Below, piece after piece: positions 8,442-14,995 of a stretch of 20,682 bases of DNA (position 1 is its first letter; every line of letters begins with the position of its first letter). A program made the position numbers and the translations under genes. This DNA is from a virus, in IMG/VR virus record IMGVR_UViG_3300020204_004736, positions 1 to 20,682 of that record. One strand, 5' to 3'. Under the pieces are notes generated by a model. That model did no database searches, had not been told where the DNA came from, and saw nothing but the letters and a program-made list of their open reading frames with translations.

Positions 8442-9467
8442 ATGCCATCTTTAGGTATCAAATTATTCCTTCCGGGGGACACCCTGCCCGCAGAAGAGTT
8501 AAATGGCTATCTCATGAATCAGGTTGTAGCCGTTTACAACACTCCTGCGGCCCGTGATTCGGCGTATGGTGATGGTGTTCCCGTTTCTACCGGTGGCTCG
8601 GGGAAGCCAGCACTATCACTGGGTATGTTGTGTTTTGTAAAATTTGAATCAGACGGAACAACCCCTCGCAACACAATTCAATTTTATGACGGGTCCGCAT
8701 GGCAGGATTCGGAACAATTTGTTGTTAGCGACGGCACTATTACAACTGCAAAACTTGCTGCCAACTCAGTAACTTCAGACAAAATTGCACCAGGAACAGT
8801 AATTGCGGCGGACATAGCTGCTGGAACGATAACCGAAACAGAGATTGCAAACAGTGCTGTAGCTTCTGCGAAAATCGCAAATGACGCAGTAACCACAGTA
8901 AAGATTGCTGATGCTAATGTAACCACGGCAAAGATTGCTGATTCCAACATAACCACAGAAAAGATTGCTGATGCCAATGTAACCACAGTAAAGATTGCTG
9001 ATGCCAATGTAACCACAGTAAAGATTGCTGATGCCAATGTAACCACGGCGAAGATTGCGGACGAGGCCGTAACATCAGCAAAAATTGCAGACGGAACCAT
9101 CGTCAATGCTGACATAAGCGCAAACGCCGCTATAGAAATTGGCAAGATTGCTGACGCAACGATTAATACTAAGACTGCAAATTATTCACTTGTGCTGACC
9201 GATAAGAATAAATTCATCAAAATGAATTCCTCAAGCAGTAGAACTATTACAGTTCCCTTGCAAGCCACTGTGGATTTTCCTGAAGGTGCACAAATTCATC
9301 TTGTTAGGTATGGGTCGGGTACCTTGGAAATCGTAGGAGAGTCTAACGCGGTAAATATTTACGCTACGCCAGGAAAATTCTTGAGAGCACGGTATTCTTC
9401 GGCAACACTTTTGAAATGTGTCGATACGAACGCTTGGCTGCTGATAGGCGATTTGAGCGAGTCGTGA
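8442..9467 (+). CDS. Tail fibre / receptor-binding-type protein with decapeptide repeat shaft (341 aa)
   Basis: AAGGAG at 8431-8436 lies five bases upstream of the ATG, the first strong Shine-Dalgarno in the window. Residues 1-99 are the usual attachment head of such fibres (AEELNGYLMNQVVAVY; RNTIQFYDGSAWQD). Residues 100-229 are thirteen decapeptide repeats with consensus VTTxKIADAN, which would form a regular beta-structured shaft. Residues about 235-341 are a C-terminal beta domain (TITVPLQATVDFPEGAQIHLV, ending in NAWLLIGDLSES), as seen at the tips of many marine and actinobacterial phage fibres. The stop codon overlaps the GTG start of the next gene, which lies in the -1 frame, so a frameshifted longer product is possible. 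Inferred role: adsorption to the host surface. Confidence 0.75.
   Translation: MPSLGIKLFLPGDTLPAEELNGYLMNQVVAVYNTPAARDSAYGDGVPVSTGGSGKPALSLGMLCFVKFESDGTTPRNTIQFYDGSAWQDSEQFVVSDGTITTAKLAANSVTSDKIAPGTVIAADIAAGTITETEIANSAVASAKIANDAVTTVKIADANVTTAKIADSNITTEKIADANVTTVKIADANVTTVKIADANVTTAKIADEAVTSAKIADGTIVNADISANAAIEIGKIADATINTKTANYSLVLTDKNKFIKMNSSSSRTITVPLQATVDFPEGAQIHLVRYGSGTLEIVGESNAVNIYATPGKFLRARYSSATLLKCVDTNAWLLIGDLSES
8889..9068 (+). repeat. Six in-frame 30-bp tandem repeats in the fibre shaft
   Basis: Near-identical 30-base units begin at 8889, 8919, 8949, 8979, 9009 and 9039, each starting with GTAACCACAG or a close variant and encoding VTTxKIADxN. The two central units at 8979 and 9009 are identical base for base. 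Weaker copies extend the protein-level repeat on both sides (8739-9128). The array can expand or contract by slippage or recombination without breaking the frame. Confidence 0.9.
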
Positions 9468-10282
9468 TTCCTGGCAATACATCCAGTGGCGGCAAGTATG
9501 TTGGTCCCCCAACAAATATAAGTGCCTCTGCTGGAAACGCTCAGGTAACCGTAAGTTTCACTCCACCCGTATACGACGGCAAGGGTGTCGCCACGTATGT
9601 GGTCACAGCAAGCCCTGGCGGAGCAACAGCATCGGGTAGCGCATCGCCGATAACCGTTGCTGGTCTTTCCAATGGAACGTCTTATACGTTTATCGTGACG
9701 ACGATAAGTGGCTATGGGATTAACAGTTCATCTGGAGCATCCAGTGCCGTTATTCCGCAGGCACCGGCACCACCGCCTCCCCCACCGCCACCACCGCCAC
9801 CACAGCCCCCCCAGGTACCGTGCGACAACAAACCATGCGGTTGCAACTATTCTCCAGGTCCAGAGAAATGTGCTCCATGCATGGGAACCACACCGTGTGG
9901 TGGTCCTGCAAATGGGTGCACCTGCGACGGACAAGCCTCATATTTCTACTATTGCCAATATTGCCCAACCGGGGAGGGCGGGTACCATGGGGCATTTAGG
10001 GAGGGCTGTTGTGGCTATTCCAGCGGTGTAACTCCTCCGGTACCGCCGCCGCAACCGCCGCCGCCACCGCCGCCAGGGCCGCCAAGCTGTGCAACGTGTC
10101 TTGCCGCTGTCCCATGCGCAATGCCGCACTTTGTTTACACACAAAGAGTAGTCAACCACACGAACTGCTCCTTCTTCGCGGGTATCTGCAATGGAGGGTG
10201 CACTGGTAGTTATGATGAATACGTCCATCCTTGCGGATATGGCTGTTGCGCAAGTCTGGCACTAAATGCATCATGTGCGTAA
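9464..10282 (+). CDS. Fibronectin III domain + polyproline linkers + two cysteine-rich modules (272 aa)
   Basis: I choose the GTG at 9464, which overlaps the fibre stop as GTGA (translational coupling); an ATG at 9416 in the same frame would overlap the fibre by 52 bases. Residues about 15-100 are a fibronectin type III domain (PTNISASAGNAQVTVSFTPP through GLSNGTSYTFIVTT). Then come an 11-proline run (103-113), cysteine-rich module 1 (about 119-183, 12 Cys), a second Pro-rich linker with a 7-proline run (198-204), and cysteine-rich module 2 (about 209-272, 10 Cys). Each module has an adjacent Cys pair in the pattern GCC. FN3 domains on phages are surface decorations that bind carbohydrates weakly; the Cys modules are unrecognised and may be disulfide-bonded in the particle. 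The frame relation to the fibre (-1) also permits a fusion by frameshifting. Codon use is richer in G/C than in the baseplate genes. Confidence 0.7.
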   Translation: MIPGNTSSGGKYVGPPTNISASAGNAQVTVSFTPPVYDGKGVATYVVTASPGGATASGSASPITVAGLSNGTSYTFIVTTISGYGINSSSGASSAVIPQAPAPPPPPPPPPPPQPPQVPCDNKPCGCNYSPGPEKCAPCMGTTPCGGPANGCTCDGQASYFYYCQYCPTGEGGYHGAFREGCCGYSSGVTPPVPPPQPPPPPPPGPPSCATCLAAVPCAMPHFVYTQRVVNHTNCSFFAGICNGGCTGSYDEYVHPCGYGCCASLALNASCA

Positions 10283-10328
10283 CACCAAGATATGTTAGAG
10301 TTTGGCGTAGACAAACGGAGGAAAACAA

Positions 10329-10631
10329 ATGAGCGATGAATCAATTCCGGCATTTTTCTCACCCATGCGCATAACCGAGCCGGCACCGACCGATACACCG
10401 AGTGCGGCCCCTGAGGCTTTTAGGACGTTTGCATTCGTCGTTGATGGGGAGGTTGGCTTCAAGATGTCAATATCTGCGCATCCTGATTTTCTGCCAAGCA
10501 TTGCCTGCTTGTCGTCAAATCCGACAATCATAGAATTGCACGGGGACGACAAGGTAATGGTTACGCCGGCATGGAAAAATACCATGGGTTGGACATTTGA
10601 CGGCGAAAACTTTCATCCACCAGTTGAATAA
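10329..10631 (+). CDS. Small protein of unknown function (100 aa)
   Basis: A perfect GGAGG at 10317-10321, seven bases before the ATG, indicates strong translation. The N-terminal 30 residues are Pro/Ala/Thr-rich (TEPAPTDTPSAAPEA) and likely unstructured. Residues about 33-100 alternate hydrophobic strands and polar turns (FRTFAFVVDGEVGFKMSIS, PTIIEL, GWTFDGENFHPP), suggesting a small beta domain. There is no signal peptide, membrane segment or known motif. Its place between the FN3/Cys-rich virion protein and the oxygenase block suggests an accessory virion or modification-related role, but I cannot name a family. Confidence 0.6.
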   Translation: MSDESIPAFFSPMRITEPAPTDTPSAAPEAFRTFAFVVDGEVGFKMSISAHPDFLPSIACLSSNPTIIELHGDDKVMVTPAWKNTMGWTFDGENFHPPVE

Positions 10632-10645
10632 TTTTGGAGGAAACG

Positions 10646-10702
10646 GTGTTCGCAACGATTGCAAACGAAAACGCCGCCTTTGACCAAGGCGAAGGAGAAT
10701 AA
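10646..10702 (+). CDS. Possible 18-residue micro-ORF with strong ribosome binding site
   Basis: GGAGG at 10636-10640 stands five bases before a GTG that opens an 18-codon frame ending in TAA at 10700-10702 (peptide MFATIANENAAFDQGEGE if GTG is read as Met). The Shine-Dalgarno has no other start codon in range. The Shine-Dalgarno of the next gene lies inside this micro-ORF, so its translation could act as a leader that keeps the downstream start open. It may instead be the remnant of a longer gene. Evidence is limited to the ribosome binding site and spacing. Confidence 0.3.
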   Translation: MFATIANENAAFDQGEGE

Positions 10703-10706
10703 TTGC

Positions 10707-10952
10707 ATGAGCGCATGGGAAGAGTACAAGAAGCGTCGAGCTGCCCAGTTGGAGAACGGAGCATCGGTGAGACCGACAGACATGTTGGACAAGGAAAATT
10801 ACACCACCGATGATGTTGCCAAGCGTCGCTATGAGATATGCGAGCAGTGTCCAAGCCTCATCAAATTGACCAAGCAATGCAAAGAGTGCGGATGCTTTAT
10901 GAAACTAAAGACAAAACTAATTCATTCCTCGTGTCCGCTGGGTAAATGGTGA
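10707..10952 (+). CDS. Small zinc-ribbon-like protein (81 aa)
   Basis: AAGGAG at 10692-10697 precedes the ATG by nine bases; an in-frame TTG at 10659 lacks a good site and is rejected. The N-terminal 40 residues are charged and helical (MSAWEEYKKRRAAQLENG). The rest has six cysteines in the order C45-x2-C48 ... C58-x2-C61-x-C63 ... C76 (CEQC, CKECGC, SSCPLGKW), a pattern of small zinc-ribbon proteins that recur in aquatic myophages near structural and hydroxylase genes (from general knowledge, similar to the DUF6171 type). Its stop overlaps the start of the next oxygenase gene by one base, so the two are co-translated. Role unknown: a small adaptor or nucleic-acid/protein-binding factor is plausible. 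Confidence 0.65.
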   Translation: MSAWEEYKKRRAAQLENGASVRPTDMLDKENYTTDDVAKRRYEICEQCPSLIKLTKQCKECGCFMKLKTKLIHSSCPLGKW

Positions 10953-11689
10953 TGTTTGATTTTTCTGATAAAACGAGTTTTCAATACAAGAATTTTGAGT
11001 TCTTTGTAAATCAAGAAACAAACGAGCCACGCCCCCTCCACACCATGGACAGAAGTGGGTTTCCGTATCAATTTGTTGATGAGCCAGAAAGCCCAAAGAT
11101 ATTCACCGAGGACAATTTGCTGTCAAAAGATGAATGTGATTATTTGATTTGGCTTGCCACAGAATCGGAAGACTGGTGGATACCGACAATACCTTTTTGG
11201 GAAGATAGAAATTGTCCACTTTTTGGGATGTTGGAGAATAGACCAAGTGCTGGTTTGGTTTCGCAAAAAATTGCTCTGGATATCCACGACAGAATCAAAC
11301 GAACCATATCAGAATGGTTCGGTCAAGAAGTATACGTGGACCAAATTGGAATAGTGAGATGGCCAGTTGGAAGTTGGCAAATGACACACATTGACCAAGT
11401 GGAGGGGTTAGACAGGGTTGCTGGAAGTGTTGTTTTCCTCAACGATGATTACACGGGCGGTAAACCTTTCTACCCCTACTACGGGTTACAGGTTCAGCCA
11501 AAAACCGGGATGTTGTATGCGCATGACGCCGGTCATTCCCACCTTCACGGTGTCACCAAAATTTCCGGAACTACGAGATACACAATCTCTTCAACATGGA
11601 CCAAGAACCCGGCGCTTGAGCGGTACAAGGAGTTGATGGCATTGGCAAGGAATAAAGTCGCATCAGTGCAGTTCCACGACATGTCCTAG
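10952..11689 (+). CDS. Fe(II)/2-oxoglutarate-dependent oxygenase, prolyl-4-hydroxylase-like (245 aa)
   Basis: This is a double-stranded beta-helix oxygenase with all expected residues: H146 and D148 in MTHIDQ (first iron ligands), H199 in HLHGV (distal ligand) and R209 in GTTRYTISSTW (2OG carboxylate). The N-terminal helix LLSKDECDYLIWLATES is the usual start of the prolyl-4-hydroxylase domain, preceded by about 45 residues of unassigned sequence. GSVVFLNDDYTGGKPFYPYYG is the conserved strand pair between the ligands. I choose the ATG at 10952, which shares its A with the TGA of the zinc-ribbon gene; ATG 10946 and GTG 10949 are also possible. Substrate unknown; the nearby polyproline protein is a candidate. 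Enzyme class is well supported. Confidence 0.85.
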   Translation: MFDFSDKTSFQYKNFEFFVNQETNEPRPLHTMDRSGFPYQFVDEPESPKIFTEDNLLSKDECDYLIWLATESEDWWIPTIPFWEDRNCPLFGMLENRPSAGLVSQKIALDIHDRIKRTISEWFGQEVYVDQIGIVRWPVGSWQMTHIDQVEGLDRVAGSVVFLNDDYTGGKPFYPYYGLQVQPKTGMLYAHDAGHSHLHGVTKISGTTRYTISSTWTKNPALERYKELMALARNKVASVQFHDMS

Positions 11690-11698
11690 TATTTATAT
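11686..11698 (+). promoter_or_regulatory. CTAG plus nine A/T-rich bases before the pseudo-oxygenase start
   Basis: CTAG with TATTTATAT directly before the ATG at 11699; the TAG is also the stop of the preceding oxygenase gene. The layout resembles the leaders at 18434 and 20503. It may be a late-promoter-like or start-region element, or chance. Confidence 0.25.
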
Positions 11699-12316
11699 AT
11701 GGAAAAATCCAATATTCAACGCAAAGACAATTTCCTCAGCGCAGAAGAATGCGAATACATTTCGTGGATACTGAATGCAGACGAGCAATGGAGTTACATA
11801 TCAATCCCATCCCCAAGTGTCAAATTTGCTGAATGGTTCACCACACTTCAGTACAAGAGATATTCATCCCATGCACTGCAGCGACTTTCCATGCAGATAT
11901 ATCGCAAAACACAGGACTTTGTCAATAAGGGTGGCGATTCCCAATTGCACCTTTCGGCCATGTTTGCTGGTGTTCGAGAAGTTGACACGGTCGCACCACT
12001 TACCCCAGTCGGGTCATATTTTTCACCAATGTCAACTGTGGCAATTGTGTGGCTGGGTGGTCATACCACGAGTGAGAGTGTGTATCTGTCTCTAAACGGG
12101 AACAAAGTAGAAGTAAGACCAGGGGGGATAATTGCTTATCAGCCAGAGCGGCTTACAGATGTATTGAAGGTGCCAGCAATGAATCAAAATTTCATTATTT
12201 CCTCGTGGAGCACGAACGAGTTGTCCACTGAACTCACCCAACAACTTGACAAGATGAAAAGTTACCTAGACGCATGCTGCAACGAAGAGCAACCAGTAGT
12301 GAAACCCCAGGAGTAA
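11699..12316 (+). CDS. Degenerate 2OG-oxygenase paralogue lacking all catalytic residues (205 aa)
   Basis: This aligns by eye to the preceding oxygenase over its whole core: FLSAEECEYISWI matches LLSKDECDYLIWL; PVGSYFSPMST matches PVGSWQMTHID; GGIIAYQ...FIISSW matches GMLYAH...TISSTW. At the four functional positions it has M111 for His, T113 for Asp, T153 for the distal His and Q163 for the Arg. It therefore keeps the beta-helix framework but cannot bind iron or 2OG in the usual way. The frame is intact with no stop or frameshift, so it is more likely a repurposed pseudoenzyme than a decaying pseudogene. A CTAG plus nine bases precede the ATG, as at two - strand genes; no Shine-Dalgarno is visible. 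It could be a binding or regulatory partner of the neighbouring enzymes. The C-terminus is a charged helix. Confidence 0.7.
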   Translation: MEKSNIQRKDNFLSAEECEYISWILNADEQWSYISIPSPSVKFAEWFTTLQYKRYSSHALQRLSMQIYRKTQDFVNKGGDSQLHLSAMFAGVREVDTVAPLTPVGSYFSPMSTVAIVWLGGHTTSESVYLSLNGNKVEVRPGGIIAYQPERLTDVLKVPAMNQNFIISSWSTNELSTELTQQLDKMKSYLDACCNEEQPVVKPQE

Positions 12317-12325
12317 AAAACTAAG

Positions 12326-13363
12326 ATGAACATTTATTCCGCGTCAACCCCTCGCATTGGCAGAGAAGAAGTATTGGAAATCGATGGATTTGACGACGTT
12401 CATCTTGGTGGTGGTGTTGTTCTTTTTAGAAATGCGGTTGACGTAAAACGTGATGTCATGGCACCGTGGATTGACGCTCACGCGCAAGCCGCACATGAAC
12501 AACGCTGGAAATATCACAAAGACCTTGATGGGCAGACTTATGCCGTGAATGAAGATGGAAATAAGTTTTCGCTGGAGCAAATTGAGGAGGTTCCGGTTCG
12601 TGTACTGCAGCCAGTAACAGAATCGACTGAGCCAGAAATAGCAGATATATTCAGAAACTGGGAAGACCAAATATACAAATGCCTACTAAAATACTCATAC
12701 AGATTTCCGTTTGTGGTGGGAACGATTTGGTGGCGTAGTCGAGGCCATGTCCTTCGTTATGACAAGGGAGACTACCTGGGCGTTCACAACGACAACGACT
12801 CCAATTACAGGGCAACTGGCGGAGAAAGATTCATACCAAAGGGACAGGTACAGATGCGCCAAGTGGTAGCAGTGATGCTGTACATAAATGACTGTGTTGA
12901 TTCTCCGGAAAAGATTGATGGAACCAATTACACGGGAGGTGAGCTGTTTTTCCCGTACCTAGATATCACCCATCAAGCAAAAACTGGTGACATTGTTATT
13001 TTTCCTTGCAATTTTATGGCTACACATGGCGTACACACCGTGACCGACGGGCAAAGGTACGGATATCTTGAGTTTTATTCACAAGGAGTTTCTCATCCTG
13101 AAGTGTTGATAAATGTTAGTGAGCCGGAAGACTGTGATGATTGGTGTAGGCCGCACTGGATTGATAATTTTTATGACGATTTTGCAATCTACTCGAAGCA
13201 TGCAGAATTTGGAAAAGACAATTTTGGGATTATGCAGACCAACCCGGTTTATCAAAACCGCGCACTAGAAGGCGACAACGGCTTAATAAAACCATATTAT
13301 TCGTCAAAAGTAAAAGAGGACACACTTAGCCGAGGAAAAGAATACCCGGCTGAACTTCTTTAA
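12326..13363 (+). CDS. Fe(II)/2OG-dependent oxygenase, P4H-like, with C-terminal extension (345 aa)
   Basis: The catalytic set is present: H154 and D156 in GVHNDNDSNY, H234 in ATHGVHTV and R244 in QRYGYLEFYSQG. Upstream are YKCLLKYSYRFPFVVGTIWWRSRGH, split here as CLLKYSYRFP and IWWRSRGHVLRYD, features shared with two - strand genes of the block (starts at 17517 and 16712). It differs from them by about 75 extra C-terminal residues, a Trp/His/Asp/Tyr-rich segment (DDWCRPHWIDNFYDDF) of unknown role. GGAG at about 12309 and a purine-rich stretch precede the ATG by a suitable distance. The stop TAA overlaps the stop of the convergent PhyH-like gene. Substrate unknown. Confidence 0.85.
   Translation: MNIYSASTPRIGREEVLEIDGFDDVHLGGGVVLFRNAVDVKRDVMAPWIDAHAQAAHEQRWKYHKDLDGQTYAVNEDGNKFSLEQIEEVPVRVLQPVTESTEPEIADIFRNWEDQIYKCLLKYSYRFPFVVGTIWWRSRGHVLRYDKGDYLGVHNDNDSNYRATGGERFIPKGQVQMRQVVAVMLYINDCVDSPEKIDGTNYTGGELFFPYLDITHQAKTGDIVIFPCNFMATHGVHTVTDGQRYGYLEFYSQGVSHPEVLINVSEPEDCDDWCRPHWIDNFYDDFAIYSKHAEFGKDNFGIMQTNPVYQNRALEGDNGLIKPYYSSKVKEDTLSRGKEYPAELL
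13360..13363. other. Overlapping convergent stop codons (TTAA)
   Basis: The + strand TAA at 13361-13363 and the - strand TAA at 13362-13360 share three bases. The two operons meet with no intergenic DNA and no stem-loop terminator visible at the junction. Confidence 0.9.
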
Positions 13364-14148
13364 TTCATATTACTTAGATATAAATTGTCGCCTCGTTTAG
13401 ATTTGACATAAACGGTTTGGCTAACTTTATTCATCTCCTCGTCATTCACTACTGAAAAGTGAAAAAATAATGAGTTTCTATAAGTTGATTTATCGGTTAC
13501 CCAATCTTCTTGCGGCAAGTCTGATTGTTTCCCACGGTGTATTGCCAAGCCGTGCCAAATTATAAAGTCGCCCTTTTTGGCTTTAAAGTTGTACGTTTTT
13601 GTATTGAGTCTTGCCATGTTTTCGGCAACAAGTTTTTCGTAGTACTCGTAGCAAACACGCGGATTATCCATCAAATTTTTATAGTTGATAATTGATGGGT
13701 CGGTGTGCAATGTGTGGGAATAAGGGACAACCTCAAATGAACCGCAATTTGGACCAAAATCTTCTAGGGCTATTATTGCGCCATAGTAATGGTCTCCGTT
13801 TGGCACAAGACCACCGTACCTATGATTGGATTGTTCAATATCATTGTTAAAGTCTCTATGCCACTGTATGTTGGAGGAGCCAATTCTTGCTTCGACCATA
13901 TGCACTGAAAATTTACGGTTTATCGACTTGGCATATTCATCTAACATTTGCGGATGTATCAAATCGACTATTAGTTCGTCTTGCAAATATTCTGACCGGG
14001 ATGGCAAATATGACTTCCACGGCTCAAGAATTGACGATGTAACTTCTTTATACTGTGTATTAAATCTATCTATTAGCGATATGTCTATTGCGTTTTCAAT
14101 TACTTGAAATCCGAATTGCTGTATTGCTTCATGCGATATTTTGCTCAT
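13360..14148 (-). CDS. Phytanoyl-CoA dioxygenase (PhyH)-like Fe(II)/2OG oxygenase (262 aa)
   Basis: GGAGG (14162-14158 on the - strand) sits nine bases before the ATG at 14148, so the in-frame ATG at 14178 is rejected. PhyH-family residues are present: W96-H97-R98-D99 (iron ligands H97, D99), GAIIALEDFGPNCGSFEVVPYSHTLH after it (PhyH core: 'a-l-d--~~NG~l-vvPGSH'), W198-H199-G-L-A-I-H204-R-G (distal ligand H204) and R224 in YRNSLFFHFS (2OG contact). PhyH-type enzymes hydroxylate small molecules, lipids or antibiotics rather than protein prolines, so this member suggests a metabolite or lipid/glycan substrate. The gene overlaps the upstream dehydrogenase-like gene by 20 bases. The product length is in the family range (about 250-300 aa). 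Confidence 0.85.
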   Translation of the reverse strand: MSKISHEAIQQFGFQVIENAIDISLIDRFNTQYKEVTSSILEPWKSYLPSRSEYLQDELIVDLIHPQMLDEYAKSINRKFSVHMVEARIGSSNIQWHRDFNNDIEQSNHRYGGLVPNGDHYYGAIIALEDFGPNCGSFEVVPYSHTLHTDPSIINYKNLMDNPRVCYEYYEKLVAENMARLNTKTYNFKAKKGDFIIWHGLAIHRGKQSDLPQEDWVTDKSTYRNSLFFHFSVVNDEEMNKVSQTVYVKSKRGDNLYLSNMN

Positions 14149-14995
14149 GCTGCAACACCTCCGGGTCGTGCCAAACATTTCTATCTTCTGGGCGCTGTTT
14201 GTGCAAGTGCTTATTCGCGGTTAGATTTTTGCAGAATCTATTTATCCCGTGGATGAACCCTAGATGTTCCGGGAAACCTAATTCTGCGCAAATGTTTCTG
14301 AGTTTCCCATCATTAATTTGTTGCCAAATTTCTATCATCGCCTCAGCGCCAGTTCTACCGTCTACATAAAACTTATCCGCAATGAGGTCTAATGACGACT
14401 GCTCCCATGCCATGATTTTGGGAGTTTTCTTGTCTTGGTATAGGGGCTCATTCTCGGCTGCTTTTTCAGCAACAGCCATATATCGATTTACGATTTTAGC
14501 TTGAGTTTCAGAATATTGAACACTCCATATTGTGTTTTGGAATATTCCATAAACGTCATTTGCCCTATCCCCGGACACAAGCATTAAGTGGGTGCCAGGC
14601 TTTGTTTCTCGAATATTATCAAATGGGTAGCCCCTAATCGCGCCCTCGACGTAATTGTCTGTGAGATTTTGGATAATTGTTCGCCAATGGTTTTCTTCAT
14701 CTTCACCATTTAGAGAATTTAGGTCTATATATAAACCCTCGAATTTTGCATCCATAAAAAGGACTTTGGGCGTATCAAATGCGATGCTCCCTGTGCCAAC
14801 ACAAATCACAGTTTTGCAAATCTGACTGATGTCATTAAGATTGTTCACTTTTGTAAAACCACATTTGAGTGCCGAAGCAATCGTTTCATCTGTTCTTTCA
14901 TAAGCAGGGAAAAATATTTTATGACCTACTGCTTGGAGTGATATGCCAATGCTCCTACCCATTTTCCCTGGCGAAATTATCCCGATGTTTTCCAT
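14129..14995 (-). CDS. NAD(P)-dependent beta-hydroxyacid-dehydrogenase-like protein (288 aa)
   Basis: The N-terminus is a Rossmann fold with IGIISPGKMGRSIGISL (residues 4-20) followed by GHKIFFP, resembling 6-phosphogluconate/3-hydroxyisobutyrate dehydrogenase relatives of the DUF1932 type, which start with 'IGiIgpGeMG'. Further blocks fit: VICVGTG at 63-69, LYIDLNSLNG at 88-97 (substrate-loop DxN), YVEGAIRGYPFD at 115-126 and HLMLVSGDRA at 136-145, with SETQAKIVNRYMAVAEKAAE supplying a candidate catalytic Lys (about 167). The C-terminal helical domain is short and somewhat unlike the family. It is translated just upstream of, and overlaps, the PhyH-like gene, so the two may act on the same compound: one hydroxylates, one oxidises the hydroxyl. 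That pairing is inference. Nucleotide preference (NAD or NADP) cannot be read. Confidence 0.65.
   Translation of the reverse strand: MENIGIISPGKMGRSIGISLQAVGHKIFFPAYERTDETIASALKCGFTKVNNLNDISQICKTVICVGTGSIAFDTPKVLFMDAKFEGLYIDLNSLNGEDEENHWRTIIQNLTDNYVEGAIRGYPFDNIRETKPGTHLMLVSGDRANDVYGIFQNTIWSVQYSETQAKIVNRYMAVAEKAAENEPLYQDKKTPKIMAWEQSSLDLIADKFYVDGRTGAEAMIEIWQQINDGKLRNICAELGFPEHLGFIHGINRFCKNLTANKHLHKQRPEDRNVWHDPEVLQHEQNIA

Noticed and set aside
8684-9145. 153-codon open frame on the - strand opposite the fibre repeats (repeating ASAIFTVVTL)
   Set aside because: It is the mirror image of the decapeptide repeat: a 30-base period keeps all frames open. It has no ribosome binding site and sits inside a convincing + strand gene.
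9728-10228. Several overlapping - strand and other-frame open frames in the proline/cysteine-rich gene
   Set aside because: High G/C repeats of CCG/CCA keep alternative frames open (Arg/Trp-rich products); none has a ribosome binding site or protein-like composition.
13379-13385. TATAAAT on the + strand, similar to a T4-type late promoter
   Set aside because: No + strand gene follows it; it lies in the 3' end of a - strand gene, and such A/T-rich words are common here.
14149-14178. ATG at 14178 as start of the PhyH-like protein
   Set aside because: The GGAGG at 14158-14162 points to the ATG at 14148; the ten extra residues do not look like protein of this family.
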